Source: Cucumis sativus (lineage: Eukaryota; Streptophyta; Magnoliopsida; Cucurbitales; Cucurbitaceae). From it: a stretch of DNA of 64,000 nt. Under the pieces are notes generated by a model, which saw nothing but the letters and a program-made list of their open reading frames with translations, was not told where the DNA came from and ran no database searches. Both the position numbers and the translations under genes were made by a program. The stretch spans positions 2,666,001 to 2,730,000 of the forward strand of contig NC_026658.2 of the NCBI RefSeq assembly GCF_000004075.3, written 5' to 3'. Numbering within the stretch: the first letter of the stretch is position 1; each line of letters begins with the position of its first letter. Below are positions 24,791-38,800 of this stretch, one piece after another.

Positions 24791-27700
24791 ATGGTGAGGG
24801 AATCGCCGAGAAAATGTTCGCATTGCGGATTCAACGGACATAATTCGCGAACATGTGGTAATTTTTCGAAAGGGAATAGTAATAATTATTATTATTGTGT
24901 GAAGTTATTTGGAGTTAATTTAATGGAAAATAGAGATGAATCTATGAGGAAGAGTTTGAGTATGGGGAATTTGAATCTTCACTCATGCAATAATGTTCTT
25001 GATCTTAATAACACCACCACCGTCAATAACGTCACCGGTGATAATACCGCCGCCGCCGCCTCCACCGATGACGCTGGGTATCTCTCCGATGGCCTTATTC
25101 ATAATAAGAGACGCAAAGCCGCTCATGAGAGGAAGAAAGGTTCGTATTAAACCCAATGTTCTTTTTAATTTATTTTTTCCGTAGAGATGCATTAATCATT
25201 AATTATCGATTATTGTGTTTTACCAATTTATAGTTAGAAAATTTATCTTATTTTCAATGAATTGTTAATGCAATGTATATTTGTTTTTCTTTTTTCCTTC
25301 TATAATCAATGATTAACTCGATTGCGTTCCATTGGTAACTTTGTTTCAAGAAAATCATGCACAACTTAATTGCTAAAGTACTCTAATCTCTTTTCAAAAT
25401 AAGTTTGTATATCTTTAATCCAATCTGCAACCGTTGGATTAAAAATCAAGTCCTCGTGCAACATGCATGCATGACAACTCAGTTGCTAAAGCATTGATCA
25501 TACTCTCATCTCAAAAAAAAAATCATCCGATTCACAATTGTTAGATTAAAAATTAAGTGAAGGACTTTAATGAATTAATAGAGATATCTTAGTTACTAAG
25601 TTAAAAGGTTGGCATGTTAGAAAGTAACTCTAAAATGGTCGAAATCATTTATTTATTTTTAAAATCAAATTTAAACATCTAATGTATGTTAAATTTAAAA
25701 TTTAAAACAATTTAAGAAACCCATCAATAGCATGCACTCAATTATTAAAAGCCAAGGATGTTTAACCATGTTAGTCGCATAAATATTATCTATGCAGGAA
25801 AGCCATGGAGTGAGGAAGAGCATAGAACATTTTTGATAGGTTTGAAGAAGTTAGGAAAAGGGGATTGGAGAGGAATTTCAAAGAATTTTGTGACAACAAG
25901 AACACCAACTCAAGTAGCAAGTCATGCCCAAAAGTACTTTTTGAGGAAGATGAATGCAAATGATAAGAAGAAACGCAGAGCCAGTCTTTTTGACATACCT
26001 GAAATCAAAGTAAAATTTTTAATTTATTTCCATTTGTAGAATAATACTTCTCTACTCGAACCAACCTTTAAATTTTGTGTCAATTTTTTTTTAAACACAG
26101 AATAATTTTTCTCGAGATTGTCCGGCTTCTGGTGAACTTCCTTCTCAAATTTTGCTACCCAAGAACAATAGTCCAGACAATCAATCACAGGTAAAATTTA
26201 GAATGTGTTTGATAACTAATTGATTCTTTTTTTTTAAGGTCTATTTTTTTTTTAATTTCATATTTGTTTAGTCCAACTAATTATGTGTTTGGGTCTATTC
26301 TTAGATTTTATGCAATCTATAATTTTTTAAAAATAATATACTAATATTCTTTTAGTGTAATTTCGGCATTGAATTTGAAATTTTAAAGTGAAAAATTATA
26401 TTTGAAATTTTATAGTATTTTAGGGATAAACTCAAAATTTTAATTAAATTAAAATACTTATTTTATATGATATTACAAAATACTAATTATACAAATTCTA
26501 GTCAAATAATCATTTATATTCAACCTAATACTTGGTAAATAAGTATTATAAAAAATAATATTTAAAACAATTATTTAAATTATAATTTAAATACTAATTA
26601 TGCAACCAAACATATATTCATAATTATATAAAATATATAATTCTAAGTATATTATTATATATAACTAAAAGGAAAAAAAAATGCTAAATCATATTTCTAA
26701 AATTTCTATCCATTATAATTACTTTTTATGAAATAAAATCGTGGCATCTAACAAAGACGAACATGGTTTTTTAAAATCAAATAGTCTTATTCGATGAAAC
26801 TTTAATTTTTATTTTCGAAAAGAATAATATTATGTTGGTTTTGTTGTAGGTGAATAATTTAGGAACACAACTTATAAATCGATTCCCTCATCTTTGTTTG
26901 GATACTCCTCATTTCATTCCTCAACAAACTAATGGATCATCTTCACCATCATCAATTCCTTTTGTGGTAATTAACAACTCTCTCTTTTTAAACCTCTAAT
27001 TTAAATTTTAAATTTTGTGGCTTCTTTAGATCTTTTTTTTTTTAATTTGTTGGATAAACTAATATTGTTTATCACAATTTCTCGCAGTCGTATGATTAAT
27101 ATAAAGGATAAAAGAACAAAGTTATAATATTGAACTCGAACCAACGATAAAAACATAATAATAATTTAAGCTTTGGTTTTTTGAACTCTTTTATGTGATA
27201 GCTATTTGGTCCTTAGTTTTAGGGTTTGAAAATAAAATTCATATAAATATACTAATTTTGATCCTCCAACTATCATGTTTCTATATCTTTTGTTTATGCT
27301 TTTAAAACGTGATGATTTAGAAATTCGAAGTGTTTCTAGAACATATATGAAAATTCATATAATTCAACAATTAATTAGATTGAAACAAGTATAAAATTTA
27401 AAATAAAATAAAATCATTATCAAACAGGATGCTGATAACTTATCATTGTGTCTCTCGACTTTGGATATTGGTGGAATTAACCTTATTTAGATGAAAGGAA
27501 AAGTGAACCATGCAACACATAATTTAAATCGTAAAACATTTCAATAAATTAGTACGATTGTGGGATGAGGATCTAGATTTAATATATAGATGTCAACCGA
27601 TATTTCTAAACAAATTATATCTTTTTCAACCTTTTGGCTATGATGATCAAACGGAGATATTATCAGAAAAATGATTAAATAAATATTTCATGATTTTAAA

Positions 27701-28518
27701 ACTAAAATTAATGACATGTTTATTGCTTACATTTAATATTTTGTGATATTTTTGACGTCCGATATAAAAACGTATGTCCACTCATCATGTCAATATTGAA
27801 TCAATAGTTCTATAGTAATATACTTCATGTGTCAATGAAATTCTATACCACGGTTGAGATTGAATCATCAATTAACTTTTGATCAAATGATCATTTATTG
27901 AGCTACACTCCCAAAATTTGATTTATAAGTAAACAAGCTTTATGACGAGTAATCAGAAGAAACACGTTATAGGGCTAAAAATCACATTTATACAAATATT
28001 TTTTGAATAACATAGCTTCCTATCGTTGATAAACTCCTCTTATAAACATAATTTATCGTCCATAAATTTCAGAAGTTTAATCTAAATATTGTTACCATTT
28101 GTAAATTTTTTGCACTTATGCTATATTTGTTAATACACTTAAGACGTATATAGTAATTGTTGTAGATGTAATTACCCGTTTTGTGATATTAATACAATGT
28201 ATTTTTTTACACTGAGTATAGGTGGGAGTTTCCCCCAACAATAACAATAACAATATTCCATTGGTGAACATTGGAAGATCAAGAGTAAGTCCAAATGCAG
28301 CAATGGCTGCACATCCATCTGGGATTCCTCATTCCCCAAGATCTTCACCAACAAGAACTTTATTAATGCAGCCAGGTGCTTCTGCCCTAGCCATGGCTGC
28401 TGCTGCCTCTACTTTTGATCAATCCGCTGATGCCCTAGAGCTCAAAATTGGCCTCCCTCAATCTCCACAGCCCAACAATCTGTCTTCTCAAACTCCTGGT
28501 GCCATTAGAGTTATATGA
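24791..28518 (+). CDS. MYB-related (SHAQKYF) transcriptional repressor
   Basis: Nuclear DNA-binding protein of the plant R1/SHAQKYF MYB class that includes MYBS3 and KUA1/MYBH, which bind TATCCA/I-box-like sites and repress transcription. Exons are 24791-25139, 25798-26009, 26101-26190, 26850-26966 and 28222-28518; frames join to give 354 residues. A CCHC zinc knuckle lies at C9-C12-H17-C22. A KLFGV repression motif follows at 38-42. The single MYB repeat spans about 118-166 with Trp120, Trp140 and SHAQKYF at 158-164. A LELKIGL (EAR-like LxLxL) motif lies at 328-334. I chose the ATG at 24791 because the frame upstream has no ATG and homologues begin at this knuckle. The closest family is KUA1-like; exact orthology is not provable from sequence alone. 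An AATAAA follows right after the stop (28521-28526). Confidence 0.92.
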
Positions 28519-31347
28519 GCAATAAAATAAAAACAAAATCTTATTTAAAAAAGAAAAAAAAAAAGAGAGAGTTGTGGTATGGTCATATTTTGTTTTCTAA
28601 GAAGGTTAATTAATTTAGAAGAAGTTTTAAATTTGCCCTTTTTCTCATATCCTTTTTACCTCTATGTAAAAGGGTAATGAAATTTTCTTCATGAATAACA
28701 ATCTTTCAATAGACCTATATACAATGGATCTTTGCTTGGTGATCTTTTTATCGACATCAACGAGTTTCTCAACTAGTTTGCGACATTGGTATGTTAAGAA
28801 AATTCGTAAAAAATTAGTTTCTAAGTGTGATCTTAGAAAATTAAAAAAATAATCATTTTGAGAGAGAGGACTTTACAAAACTATAGGGACTATTACTAGA
28901 TTCTAACTAAAAATCATAGATATTAAATTCTAACTTTCTTCAAATTATAGATATCAAAATTACAATTTAACCTAATTTTAAGTTTTGTTTGAATTTTACG
29001 AGAATAGTTACTCAATCGCACCTGTTACTCGAGCATGACATTTTTTTAGTGGAAAAAAACTTGGGTGCAACTAAGAAGTAAAAGTTTCCACGAGATAGTT
29101 GGTTGTTTTTAAAAACAAATTATTTTGTTTCTATATATAATGAAAGAGATAGCATGAACGTTAATATCTATATTGAATTGAAAATTTGAAGCTACACATT
29201 GGAGAAACCTCATGCTGTATTTTCTTTAATCTAATGTGAAGTAAAAAGATTTGGCTTGGTGATTTTTTTTTTTTTTTAAATACGTGATTAACAAGCCAAA
29301 GATTGGAATGTTATAACAAATTGAATAATAATATTCATAAATATGACACAATATCACTGTCTATCGGTGATAAATATTGATAGGCTATTGTTATTTAAAT
29401 GTATATAAGTGTCTATTATCAGTAGACTGATATTTTGTGATACTTAAAAATATTTTCAACAATTTTACCATTTAAAATGGTTCTCTGTTAAAATTTTTGT
29501 CATAAAACTTATACTTTTGTAGTTTAAAATTACACTCTATTCAGTAAAGTTGTTATTGAGAAATTAAAATCAAATTGTTAATTGACTTGGTTTAACTCGT
29601 TAATCTTTGATTGTTGAAACCTATGATCTATAGGTCTCTTAGGTCATTTTGCTAGCTCGTGTGAAATTAACTTAGAACAGTATGTTGAATTAGTTTGAAT
29701 AGTCTGAATTAGGCAAGAAGAGAGAAATCAAGTATCACTTTAGAAAAAGAACTTTATATTTGAATATGATTTGAATATAAAAAATATGAGTGCAAATTTA
29801 TATTCAAAATCTAGAAAATGTTTAAAATAGTCAAAGATGTAAAAAGTCAAATAGTTGACTGTTGACTTTGAAACCAAACTTTGATCGACAATAGATTTAA
29901 ATGTAATTTGAACTTCGAGAAAATGAATGTAGATTCATGCTCAGAAGGTTAGAATTAGTCGAAATAGACAAAATGGTAAAAAGTAATGTTGACTTATAAA
30001 TTGAAGAGTCAATGTTAGACTTGAACTTGAATGGTAAATAAGCATTTTATGTTTTAACTATAGTTAGTAGGCCATGTTGAGGTTCATGATGATGACATAA
30101 AGCTCACTAGAGAAAGTACATTGTTAATTCCACTAACTCATAAGTGAGCTAAATGGAAGTTTAAGATGCATAGACTATGAAGTTAGAGTCCGATGAGTTT
30201 AGACATGCAATAGTAATAGTTACACCTAATTAATCTATTTAAAGACTACTTTTTTAAATGAAAAAAAAAAAACTTTTGGCAACTTTTAGTTTATTGTTTC
30301 AAAAGTTAAAAAAAAACTCACAAAAAATTATTCTCTCACGTCTCAACCCAAGTCCAACCTCTAATTCCATCTCTCAAATTCTTCACTCTTCAAAATTGTA
30401 AGTATGAAGAATACACGGGTCAACACTAGTGGGGTCCAGTTATAACATGGTACAAAAGCTTCGAGTTTAAATTCCAATTAAATCATAGTTTGATCTTGAA
30501 GCCTTAACGTATATTTCATTATGCACTAACACATCTATTTGTCATGCACTAACTTTGCAAAGCATGTGGCTAAAAAAAACCTTAATTTCTCATTTAAACT
30601 TTTTTCTTAGAACTACAATGTTATGTTTTAGCAAATATAGTTCGACATTAGGATTTTAGGATTTATCAAAGAAAACTTAAGCTACAAGGCCATGTTTAAC
30701 CCAAACAATCATATAGAGAGCATTTTAGAATTTATCGTAGTTATGTTCTTCATCCTCTAAGCCTTTTTCACTCTAAACACACAAACAACCTCTTAGCTCA
30801 CGGATCACAAATGGCTAAGTCTCAGTCAGTGTTTCCAAACTACTCATAAGTCCAACCCCCTCGATCGTGCACATTCATTAAGACCTCTATTAAAATACTA
30901 AACCACACAAGTTTTCGTTTTACAACAACTATGCTCAATTTAACAGGACGTCCATATACCTTCAAAGCCATTGAACTAAAAAATGACCCATGAACACCAA
31001 AAAAAACACGCAAAATATGAGCATTCTTACGCTCTACTATTCGCCGTCTAAGATCAGAAACAGAATGGATCCAAGAATTTCCAATACAAATATTAACCAG
31101 GCAAATAACCTGAGAGATGACTTTGAACTATACCTTTTGAAAGTTCCCTACACATAAACTCAAAACAAGTATTGGAAAAAAAGAAAGAAAAAGGAACACT
31201 ACTGCTTTAGTAATACAGAAAGGTGTAGAGTTATAGTTCAAGGTCTAATTGAAATGAATGGGATATCAGATATACTTTATAGAGAAAGAGATTCAAATGC
31301 ACTTTGATATTTGCGCATAATGCATACAGAATATAAGAAAGAACCAA
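28519..31347. other. Intergenic region, no gene seen
   Basis: This lies between the convergent MYB and RABD2 genes, so it should contain both 3' UTRs. No open frame looks coding. One AT-rich palindromic repeat copy lies near 29315-29470. The rest is unremarkable AT-rich sequence. Confidence 0.6.
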
Positions 31348-34271
31348 CTAAGAGGAGCAGCATCCACCCTTCTGGTTAACGGGTTGTCCCTGTAGCTGCA
31401 CTGTTGGTGGCCTCGCGTTGTTTGCAGGCTGACTTGCCATCCTGTGAACACAGGCAAGAAAATTGGTAATTAGGGAAATATCTGTCATCGACATTACAAG
31501 CATTTTTGCATACTAGCACAAAGATGGGGGAAGATATACCTATTTTTAATGTCAGCAGTCATGGCCATAAATGCCTGCTCTACATTGGTAGCATCTTTTG
31601 CACTTGTCTCCATAAATGGAATCCCGACCTCATCAGCAAAAGCCTACGGAAAAAATGTCAAAAGAAATTTCACTCAGCTTCTCATACCTCCGAGGCTTTC
31701 AGCACCAATTCTGTCAACAAATGAACAATGGCAGACTATATAACTTTTACCTTTGCTGATTCGTAGGACACTGCTCTATTAGGGAGGTCACACTTATTGC
31801 CAACTAGAAGCTTGTTTACATTTTCACTTGCATAACGGTCAATTTCATTTAACCATTGCTTGACATTTTCAAAACTCTCCTGGTCCGTGACATCATAAAC
31901 AATCTTGAACCAGCAAGAGAAACAAACTCAGAGTTTTGTGACTAGAGAAAATTTGCTACACTGAAAGTTAAGAGTACATCAAGCTTACGATTATGCCATG
32001 TGCCCCACGGTAGTAGCTACTAGTGATGGTTCTAAAACGCTCCTGTCCTGCAGTATCCCACTGAATACTCCAATAATCAGATAAGAAAACTTACAGATCT
32101 GTTAGCTTTATCAATAAGAAAGCATATTCATAGAGAAAGAGAGTTTCTCACAATTTGAAGTTTAATGGTCTTTCCATCCTGTTCCACAGTGCGTATTTTC
32201 TAGAACATCAAAATCTTTAAGTGATCAGTGCACATGTACATCAGAAAAAATAGAACCGGGTTGAAGTTCTAGGATCACTAAGAAAAGCTTACAAAATCAA
32301 CTCCAATGGTACTAATGTAACTATCCAGGTATGAGTCATCCTGTATATAAGATACAAAATCAACTAATTAGTTCAGTTTATTAATGATGAAAATTCAAGA
32401 AAAACCAACTTTCATAATTTTTGGCAAAATGGAAGATTAAGACAGCAACTTCTTCAGTATCACGACAGTGAATGAGAAATAAATATTAGATACTGAAAAA
32501 AATAGATCGCATGCCATGCCGCTGATACTACAAATGTGAAATTGTCAACAGTGATTCCTAACTCTCCATCCTCCGTTTGAAAAGAACTTTTGAAACATTC
32601 CAATTCAGACATACATTTCATTTGCTTCGGATTGCTTTGAAGGTACAGGTTTTAAATTGATAGATAACAAGCCAAACATCACGTGTCTACATTCAATAAT
32701 TCCCAATGTAAGAATCTAGAGGTAGTGGAAAGTAGAATTTAGAGGAGATTAAGTGCATTATAATGAATGGAAAAAGTGGTAAAATAAGTTGAAATATTTT
32801 CTGCCTCACGTTGTCACTTCCCTGCTCCAATTCCATCGAGTTTAGAGAAAGAAAACAATGAAGGTTACTTATTTATTTTTCTATGAAAAGCAGTGAAGGT
32901 TATTTGCACAAAGACAACTTTATTGATCACCTTTGAGATCAATGAAAGTGAAAGAAAGCATATAACCTAAGAATTGTAAATGTAGAACTGAAAATGGAAC
33001 AGTTATGAAACTTACAGCAAATCTCAACAGAAGACATGATTTCCCGACTCCAGAGTCTCCAATAAGCAAGAGTTTGAACAAATAGTCACTACCAGAGAAA
33101 ACCAGATCGAAAGATTATTAAATAAAAGAAGAAAAAATCCTGAATGTTGAGGCCCATTTGATAAGCATCTGCATTTTTTGTTTTTTAAAATTTTAACTTG
33201 TAAACAGTATGTCTATCTATAGGTTTCTTTGTTTTGTTATTAATTTTATAAACATTTTTAAAACCTGAGTTTTAAAAACTAAATATAGTAGTGTTCAAAA
33301 ACCAAATGCTCATCAAAGGAGGCCTAAGAAGTCAATTACTTCACACGAAGGGATGTTAGATCAACAACAGCAATAAAAAAAATACTCATAAACATCCACA
33401 GTCTGCAAAGTAAATTTATCCGGGCAACTATTTTGCACATTCTTAGACAGCCAATAAAATTAAAGAAATCAATATTCATACACACACAGTTGCAGAATTG
33501 CATGTGAGTATTTAAACAAAACATTGTACTGCCCTAATTTTATAAACCATCAACTTGAAGAACTAAATGTCAAAGCAAGCAGTGGTCCAAACTCGACAAA
33601 CAACATTCATAATTAAAATTGTTAAGGCACTCAGTTGTAAAAAACAATAGGTCTGACAAAGTTAATCATATCATTGGGAAACCATAACTTTTTTAAAAAA
33701 ATTCTTTTATTATTTCAAAATACAATGCCCAATGCCCTCGAATCCGAGAGAACAAAAAATCCATATCAATAGACACAACAATGAAAAAAAAAAGAAAAAA
33801 AGAATGCCCAATCCATGTAGGGGGAAAATTTTACATAGATCATCTCAATTCCAACAAATTTAGGGAGACAAACTGGTTGAAAAACCAACAAACCATTAAG
33901 TAATTTAAGAAAAACTACAAGGACCGCGAAATCGCCCCTTCTTCCTTCGCTACGAATCGAAGTACAATTCGTCTTAAACTGAACAAGGACTTTGAATTAG
34001 AATTGCCAATCAATCCAAAACCAATCAGATTCATCAACCTCAACAACAATTAAAATATATCTATACATGAGAATTACAGATCCAAATAATCCTTAAATTG
34101 GGTAATGGTTCATCACAACAATAACGACCAAACATCAATCGAACAAATGAAAAAGAAAAAATGAAACCAACAAAAAAAATTAAACAAGGAAAAGGAAAAA
34201 GAAGATTATCAGGAACGGGCATTGGTTGAAAACGATTCGATCAATAAAGCGACTTACTACTCAGGATTCAT
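31348..34271 (-). CDS. RABD2: Rab GTPase RABD2 (Rab1 type)
   Basis: Small GTPase of ER-to-Golgi vesicle traffic. Exons on the minus strand are 34258-34271, 33016-33088, 32293-32340, 32152-32199, 31989-32060, 31751-31903, 31540-31643 and 31348-31441; frames join to 201 residues, the normal length. The P-loop GDSGVGKS is at 15-22. The switch I effector segment [30 protein letters not shown] and TSAKDATN follow in order. The C-terminus QKGGCCSS gives the two cysteines for geranylgeranylation. The first coding exon is only 14 bases (MNPE plus part of Tyr) and is followed by a roughly 1.17-kb intron. The sequence is close to Arabidopsis RABD2 proteins; which of the RABD2 copies it matches is not resolved. 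The 5' end faces the ATR3 gene. Confidence 0.95.
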
Positions 34272-35559
34272 GATTGGTGGCGAAATGCTGATCTAGAATA
34301 GGGGAAGAGCTCAACCGGAGTTGAACCGGTCAAGGAAATTCAGACCGGCCGACGATCCACAGGGGAAGAACGAGAGAGAGAGAGGAAGGAGGAAGAGAGT
34401 AAAGAAGTGAAATAAAGAGAGAATGGGAAGATGAAATAAAAGATCGTAAAACTGAAGGAGGGAAATTTTATAAAATCACGTTTTTCACCACTCAATTTAT
34501 TGAAATTGCATATTTGTTCTCGAATTTCGAATATTCGATAATAAATTATTAAATGCAAACTCCAAATTATGATTATGATATTAATTACAATAACCACGTC
34601 ATCATTTATACAATATTATTGTTTTTTTTCTAGTTTGTTCGATTTTAATTTCACCCAGAAATATTTACAAATATAATAAACTATTCATTATCACTAATAA
34701 TTTTTAATAACTACTCATAAATATTTGTAAATATTTTCACTAACTTTTTTATTTATAACTATTTTCCATTTTAGTTTATGTAATTGATTAATTATAATTT
34801 TCCTATTTTTATAAATCTTAAATTTAATCTCTAATAACAAATTCAAATTATTTTGAAAAATAAATAATTTAGTAAAAACAAAAAACATTATTCTTTTTCT
34901 TTTTCGTTCCAATTTAAATTTAAACTTCAAAATTTATGTTTTAACAGTAAGTTTAAAAATACATTAATATATATCTTTCAATTCTAAAAACAACAAAAAC
35001 GACAAAAATGACAATTTAATATTTTCAAAAACGTGTTATTATTTACGATATTAAAACTTGACCGTCCAATGTATATACACTAAAATAGTAAATATCAAAT
35101 TTGTAATTTTACCATATTTTGAAGTTTTATTTTTTAGTTTATTTTTGGTAATGGAAGATGAGTGGACAAATAGACTTTAAGAAAAGGCAAGTGAAGAGGC
35201 TCGTGGACGAGATATGAATCACATCTTGAAGTTTGAATAAACCCAATTTAATGTCTTTACTTCTACCTTTTCATTCATTTGTTTGTTATATGTAAATAAC
35301 ATTGTAGTTTTATCTGAAAATTTTGATTCATAATTAGTTTATCTCAATTATTATTTGATAAAATATATTTGGAAAATTTTGAAGATTTAGAATTTAAGAA
35401 AAGCCCTAAGCTATTTAGTAATTCATTGTTTTTTTTTAAATATAACAAAATTGTATATATTTTTTTGAAATTGTGATATCAATATTTTCAATAATTTTTT
35501 TTTTGTTAATTTACCATTATTTTCTTAATATTTTTTTATTTTTATTTTTATTTCTAGTA
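34272..35559. promoter_or_regulatory. Divergent RABD2/ATR3 intergenic region
   Basis: About 1.3-1.6 kb separates the two start codons, which point away from each other. The RABD2-side leader (34300-34450) is rich in GA/CT. The middle is very AT-rich, and one AT-repeat-like patch lies near 34640-34735. A shared or bidirectional promoter is possible, but no defining element is visible. Confidence 0.4.
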
Positions 35560-35883
35560 AACAACGTTGATTTTTCTCGCATCTATAGACGCAATCACCG
35601 CCCTGACCATACCACCGGCTTCCTTCTCCTCCCGCACTACGTCACCGGACAACTCTGCCATTGCCGGTTGCCTGCACGCCTCCGCAGGAACTTTCTTTAT
35701 TTCTCCGTGGTCACCGTCACGGTGAAGACTAGGATTCTTTACGAGGTAAGAAGATTAAAAGACTATGTGTTCTCAAACCTACAAGAAGTTAGAATCCAGC
35801 TTGAAGATTGTTGTGTTTTGTTTGAATTTCTTGATTATTTGTGCTTTTTTTTATATAAAGAAATTGTTTGAATTTGTTTTCAG
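35560..35883 (+). other. ATR3 5' leader exon and leader intron
   Basis: The sequence turns GC-richer at about 35560. It ends in a good donor (GAG|GTAAGA at 35746) and resumes at acceptor TTTTCAG (35883), ten bases before the start codon at 35893. The frame that continues into the ATR3 protein stays open through the whole leader but holds no ATG (see findings). Confidence 0.55.
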
Positions 35884-35892
35884 GTTAAAGAA

Positions 35893-38800
35893 ATGAAAGA
35901 CCAACCTGAGTTATTGATACTGTATGCAACTCAGACTGGCAATGCACAAGATGCTGCGGAGAGGCTAGGCCGAGAAGCTGAGCATCGAGGTTGTGTTGTG
36001 AGGCTTCTTTCAGTTGATGAATACGATGCTGTAAGTTTTTATTTTTCTATTATCCCATTTGTTTTGTCTCTTACAAGATATTAGAATCATGAAATCATAG
36101 CCAATTACATGTGCATTTGTTGTTCAAGTGTGGTAAGAAGGTATTATCTCCTCAAAGCTTTATTTGTTTACAAAAATTGAAATCATTTTCGTGTAATTTT
36201 GTGTATCATTATATCCTTCTTCATACAACTTTCTTTGTTATATATTTTCTCACATAGGCACCGTCACAAAATATAAGAACATTCAAAACAGAAATTGGAA
36301 GGAGCATTGGAATAAATAAGTTGAATAGGATTTTCAGAATAATTCTTGCTAGAATTAAGGACTCGAAGTCCTTTATTCTCAATATATTGAGTTCGAAATG
36401 AAAATTAAATGAAATTTGGGAATAATAAGTTTTTTTTTCTCTCCTGAAAATGCACTTAATTAGCCTCAGGAAGCCCAAAAGAGCCGAAGTCCCCCATCTT
36501 TTGGACAGCCAGTTAAAACACTTATCGGGAGTGAATGTTAAGGGATTGATGTCAAATTAGTTTCAACTTGTAGGGATACTTAGTTTTCTTCTAGATACCG
36601 TGTCTACTCTTTCTTCCACATTCTGGTTTAATTCCTTTAAGACATTAATCCCTCTTTCACTATACTAGGAATTGTCTTGTGTTTTGATATCAGCTCATGC
36701 ATCAAATCGATTGTATACCTTTGTTCAAGGCAATACTTTGCCTGGTCTTGTAATTTTCTTTTTACCATCTTGATGTGTAAAAGTAATCTGCACTCATTTT
36801 TTTGTATTTAACATCTCAGAGTCATTTACCTCATGAAGATGGTATTATTTTTGTCGTCTCTACCACAGGCCAGGGTGAAACACCAGATTCCATGAGGGTT
36901 AGTAAGTTTTTATTTTTTGGGTACAGAAGACATTCTTTCTATTATTTTGTGATACCTTTTCTTTTCTGTCTTTTTTTTTTCTTCTTTTTTTCCTCTATCA
37001 GGTCTTTTGGAAGTTCCTTCTACAAAGAAGTTTAGATCAGTATTGGCTTAAAGGAGTACCTTATGCTGTATTTGGTCTAGGTGATTCCAGTTATCAAAAG
37101 TATAATGTAATATTTCTTTCGCTTTGCTTTGGAAGTACTTTCACATTTTTTCTACACTAGGAAGTTTATTTCACTCATGCATCTCAGACGTAGTAGGCAA
37201 GGAATTGATTATTAGAAGTTGATTGCATCATGAGTTTGAGGTATTACATGCTAAGGACCTGCTATTGTATGCTACAGTTTGTTGCAAAAAAGCTTGACAA
37301 AAGACTTTCTGATTTGGGAGCAGCAGCTATTCTCGGAAGAGGCTTAGGTGATGATCAACACCATTCTGGGTAGGCTTCCTTTAATACTAATCTAGTTGAA
37401 TGATTCTTACTCCTTAGAAAAGCTATTTCTGTTTCTTTCTGTTTCATGATCGACCTTCCCTTTAAGAAAATCCAGTCACGATTCTCAAAGCAATTTTAAG
37501 TTCCATTTGAAATTGGTTTGATTTTTTGGTGACATCATTTACAACTATAATTACTTGAATGTCTTTTATGTCTTCCTAAGCTAGCGTTTTTCAAAGATAG
37601 GAGGTTAAGTGAACTGAAAGATCAATGCTCTATGACAGGTATGAAGCTGCTCTAGATCCTTGGATGTTATCATTGTGGAGCTCCTTGAATGATATTAATC
37701 CAATGTTTTTTTTGAAGGGCACTGATTTTGTGTTTTCTATTGACACAATAATTGATCAACCAAGCGTTCAAGTTGCATATTACAATGTGGGGAAGTTGGA
37801 TTCACAATTAACCTCAGGTTTGCTAGTTTCTTGAATAGTCTCAATTGAGAATGGAATGGAATAACAGTCATTTTTCTCATGAAAAGCTTGATTTTTTACC
37901 AAAAGAAATAAATGCAATTCAATGGAATGACAAAGGATGAAGGTGTTTTTTCTACTGGTCCTCTAAATGGAGATTTCAAATGTTGGCTTTAGTGGAATTG
38001 AATCCAAAGTATAGAGACCAAAATGGTATTTTAACCTTTGTTTTGAGTCACTCAATTTATTGACCAATTGACATTACAGACATTCCTTGTGTCTCTCAGA
38101 TTTGAAGTACATGGAGATAATTGAGAGAGCTCGCTTGATGTCCCCCGGAAAATTTTCTCATGGCAAGAAAAAACCTGATTGCTTTCTGAAAATGGTATTA
38201 AACCTTTAATTGAGCATAGTGTTTCACTTCAAATTCTGACATCACTCAATATACATAGATTTTGTTGTATATGGTCGTGATACAAGTGCGATTGGGGCCA
38301 ATCATGGGATGGAAACTTTGATAGACCCCTTTCCCCCTGTTATGCGTTTCTTTGTCAATAGTATTTGTCTTCTCTTAAGCATTGTTTTATTTCTGATTGT
38401 CTTGCTTGGTTAGGGAGCTCAATTTCTTTTTTTGTTTGGCTTTTGTTTGTCGGCCGTCACTAAGTGATAGGAAAATGATAGAGGTTGTCTCTCTCATGAC
38501 TTTGATTGGCGAGTTTGACCTTAGGCTTGGGAGGATGGATGCTCATGTTTGGTGTCTCAACTCGCTTGAAGGAAAGAATGCTAGATTGATTCTGATCATC
38601 AGGTGGTGTTTTTTTGCACGCATTGTCTCATTAGCAAGAAATGAGGCACAGGCAGTTCAAATGCTCCCATTTGACAGAAGAAGTACTAGAGATGACGTTC
38701 CTCAACAGATTAGATACTGACATTCAAGTGGAAGTGTTGTGCTTTGAACCCCAGGGCTGGGGGACCTTATAACAGACAAGCTCCCTGAGAACTAATTGAC

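Noticed and set aside
35473..35871. 132-codon plus-strand frame as a separate gene
   Set aside because: It has no ATG start, is very hydrophobic and low-complexity at the beginning, and is best explained as the ATR3 leader plus part of its intron.
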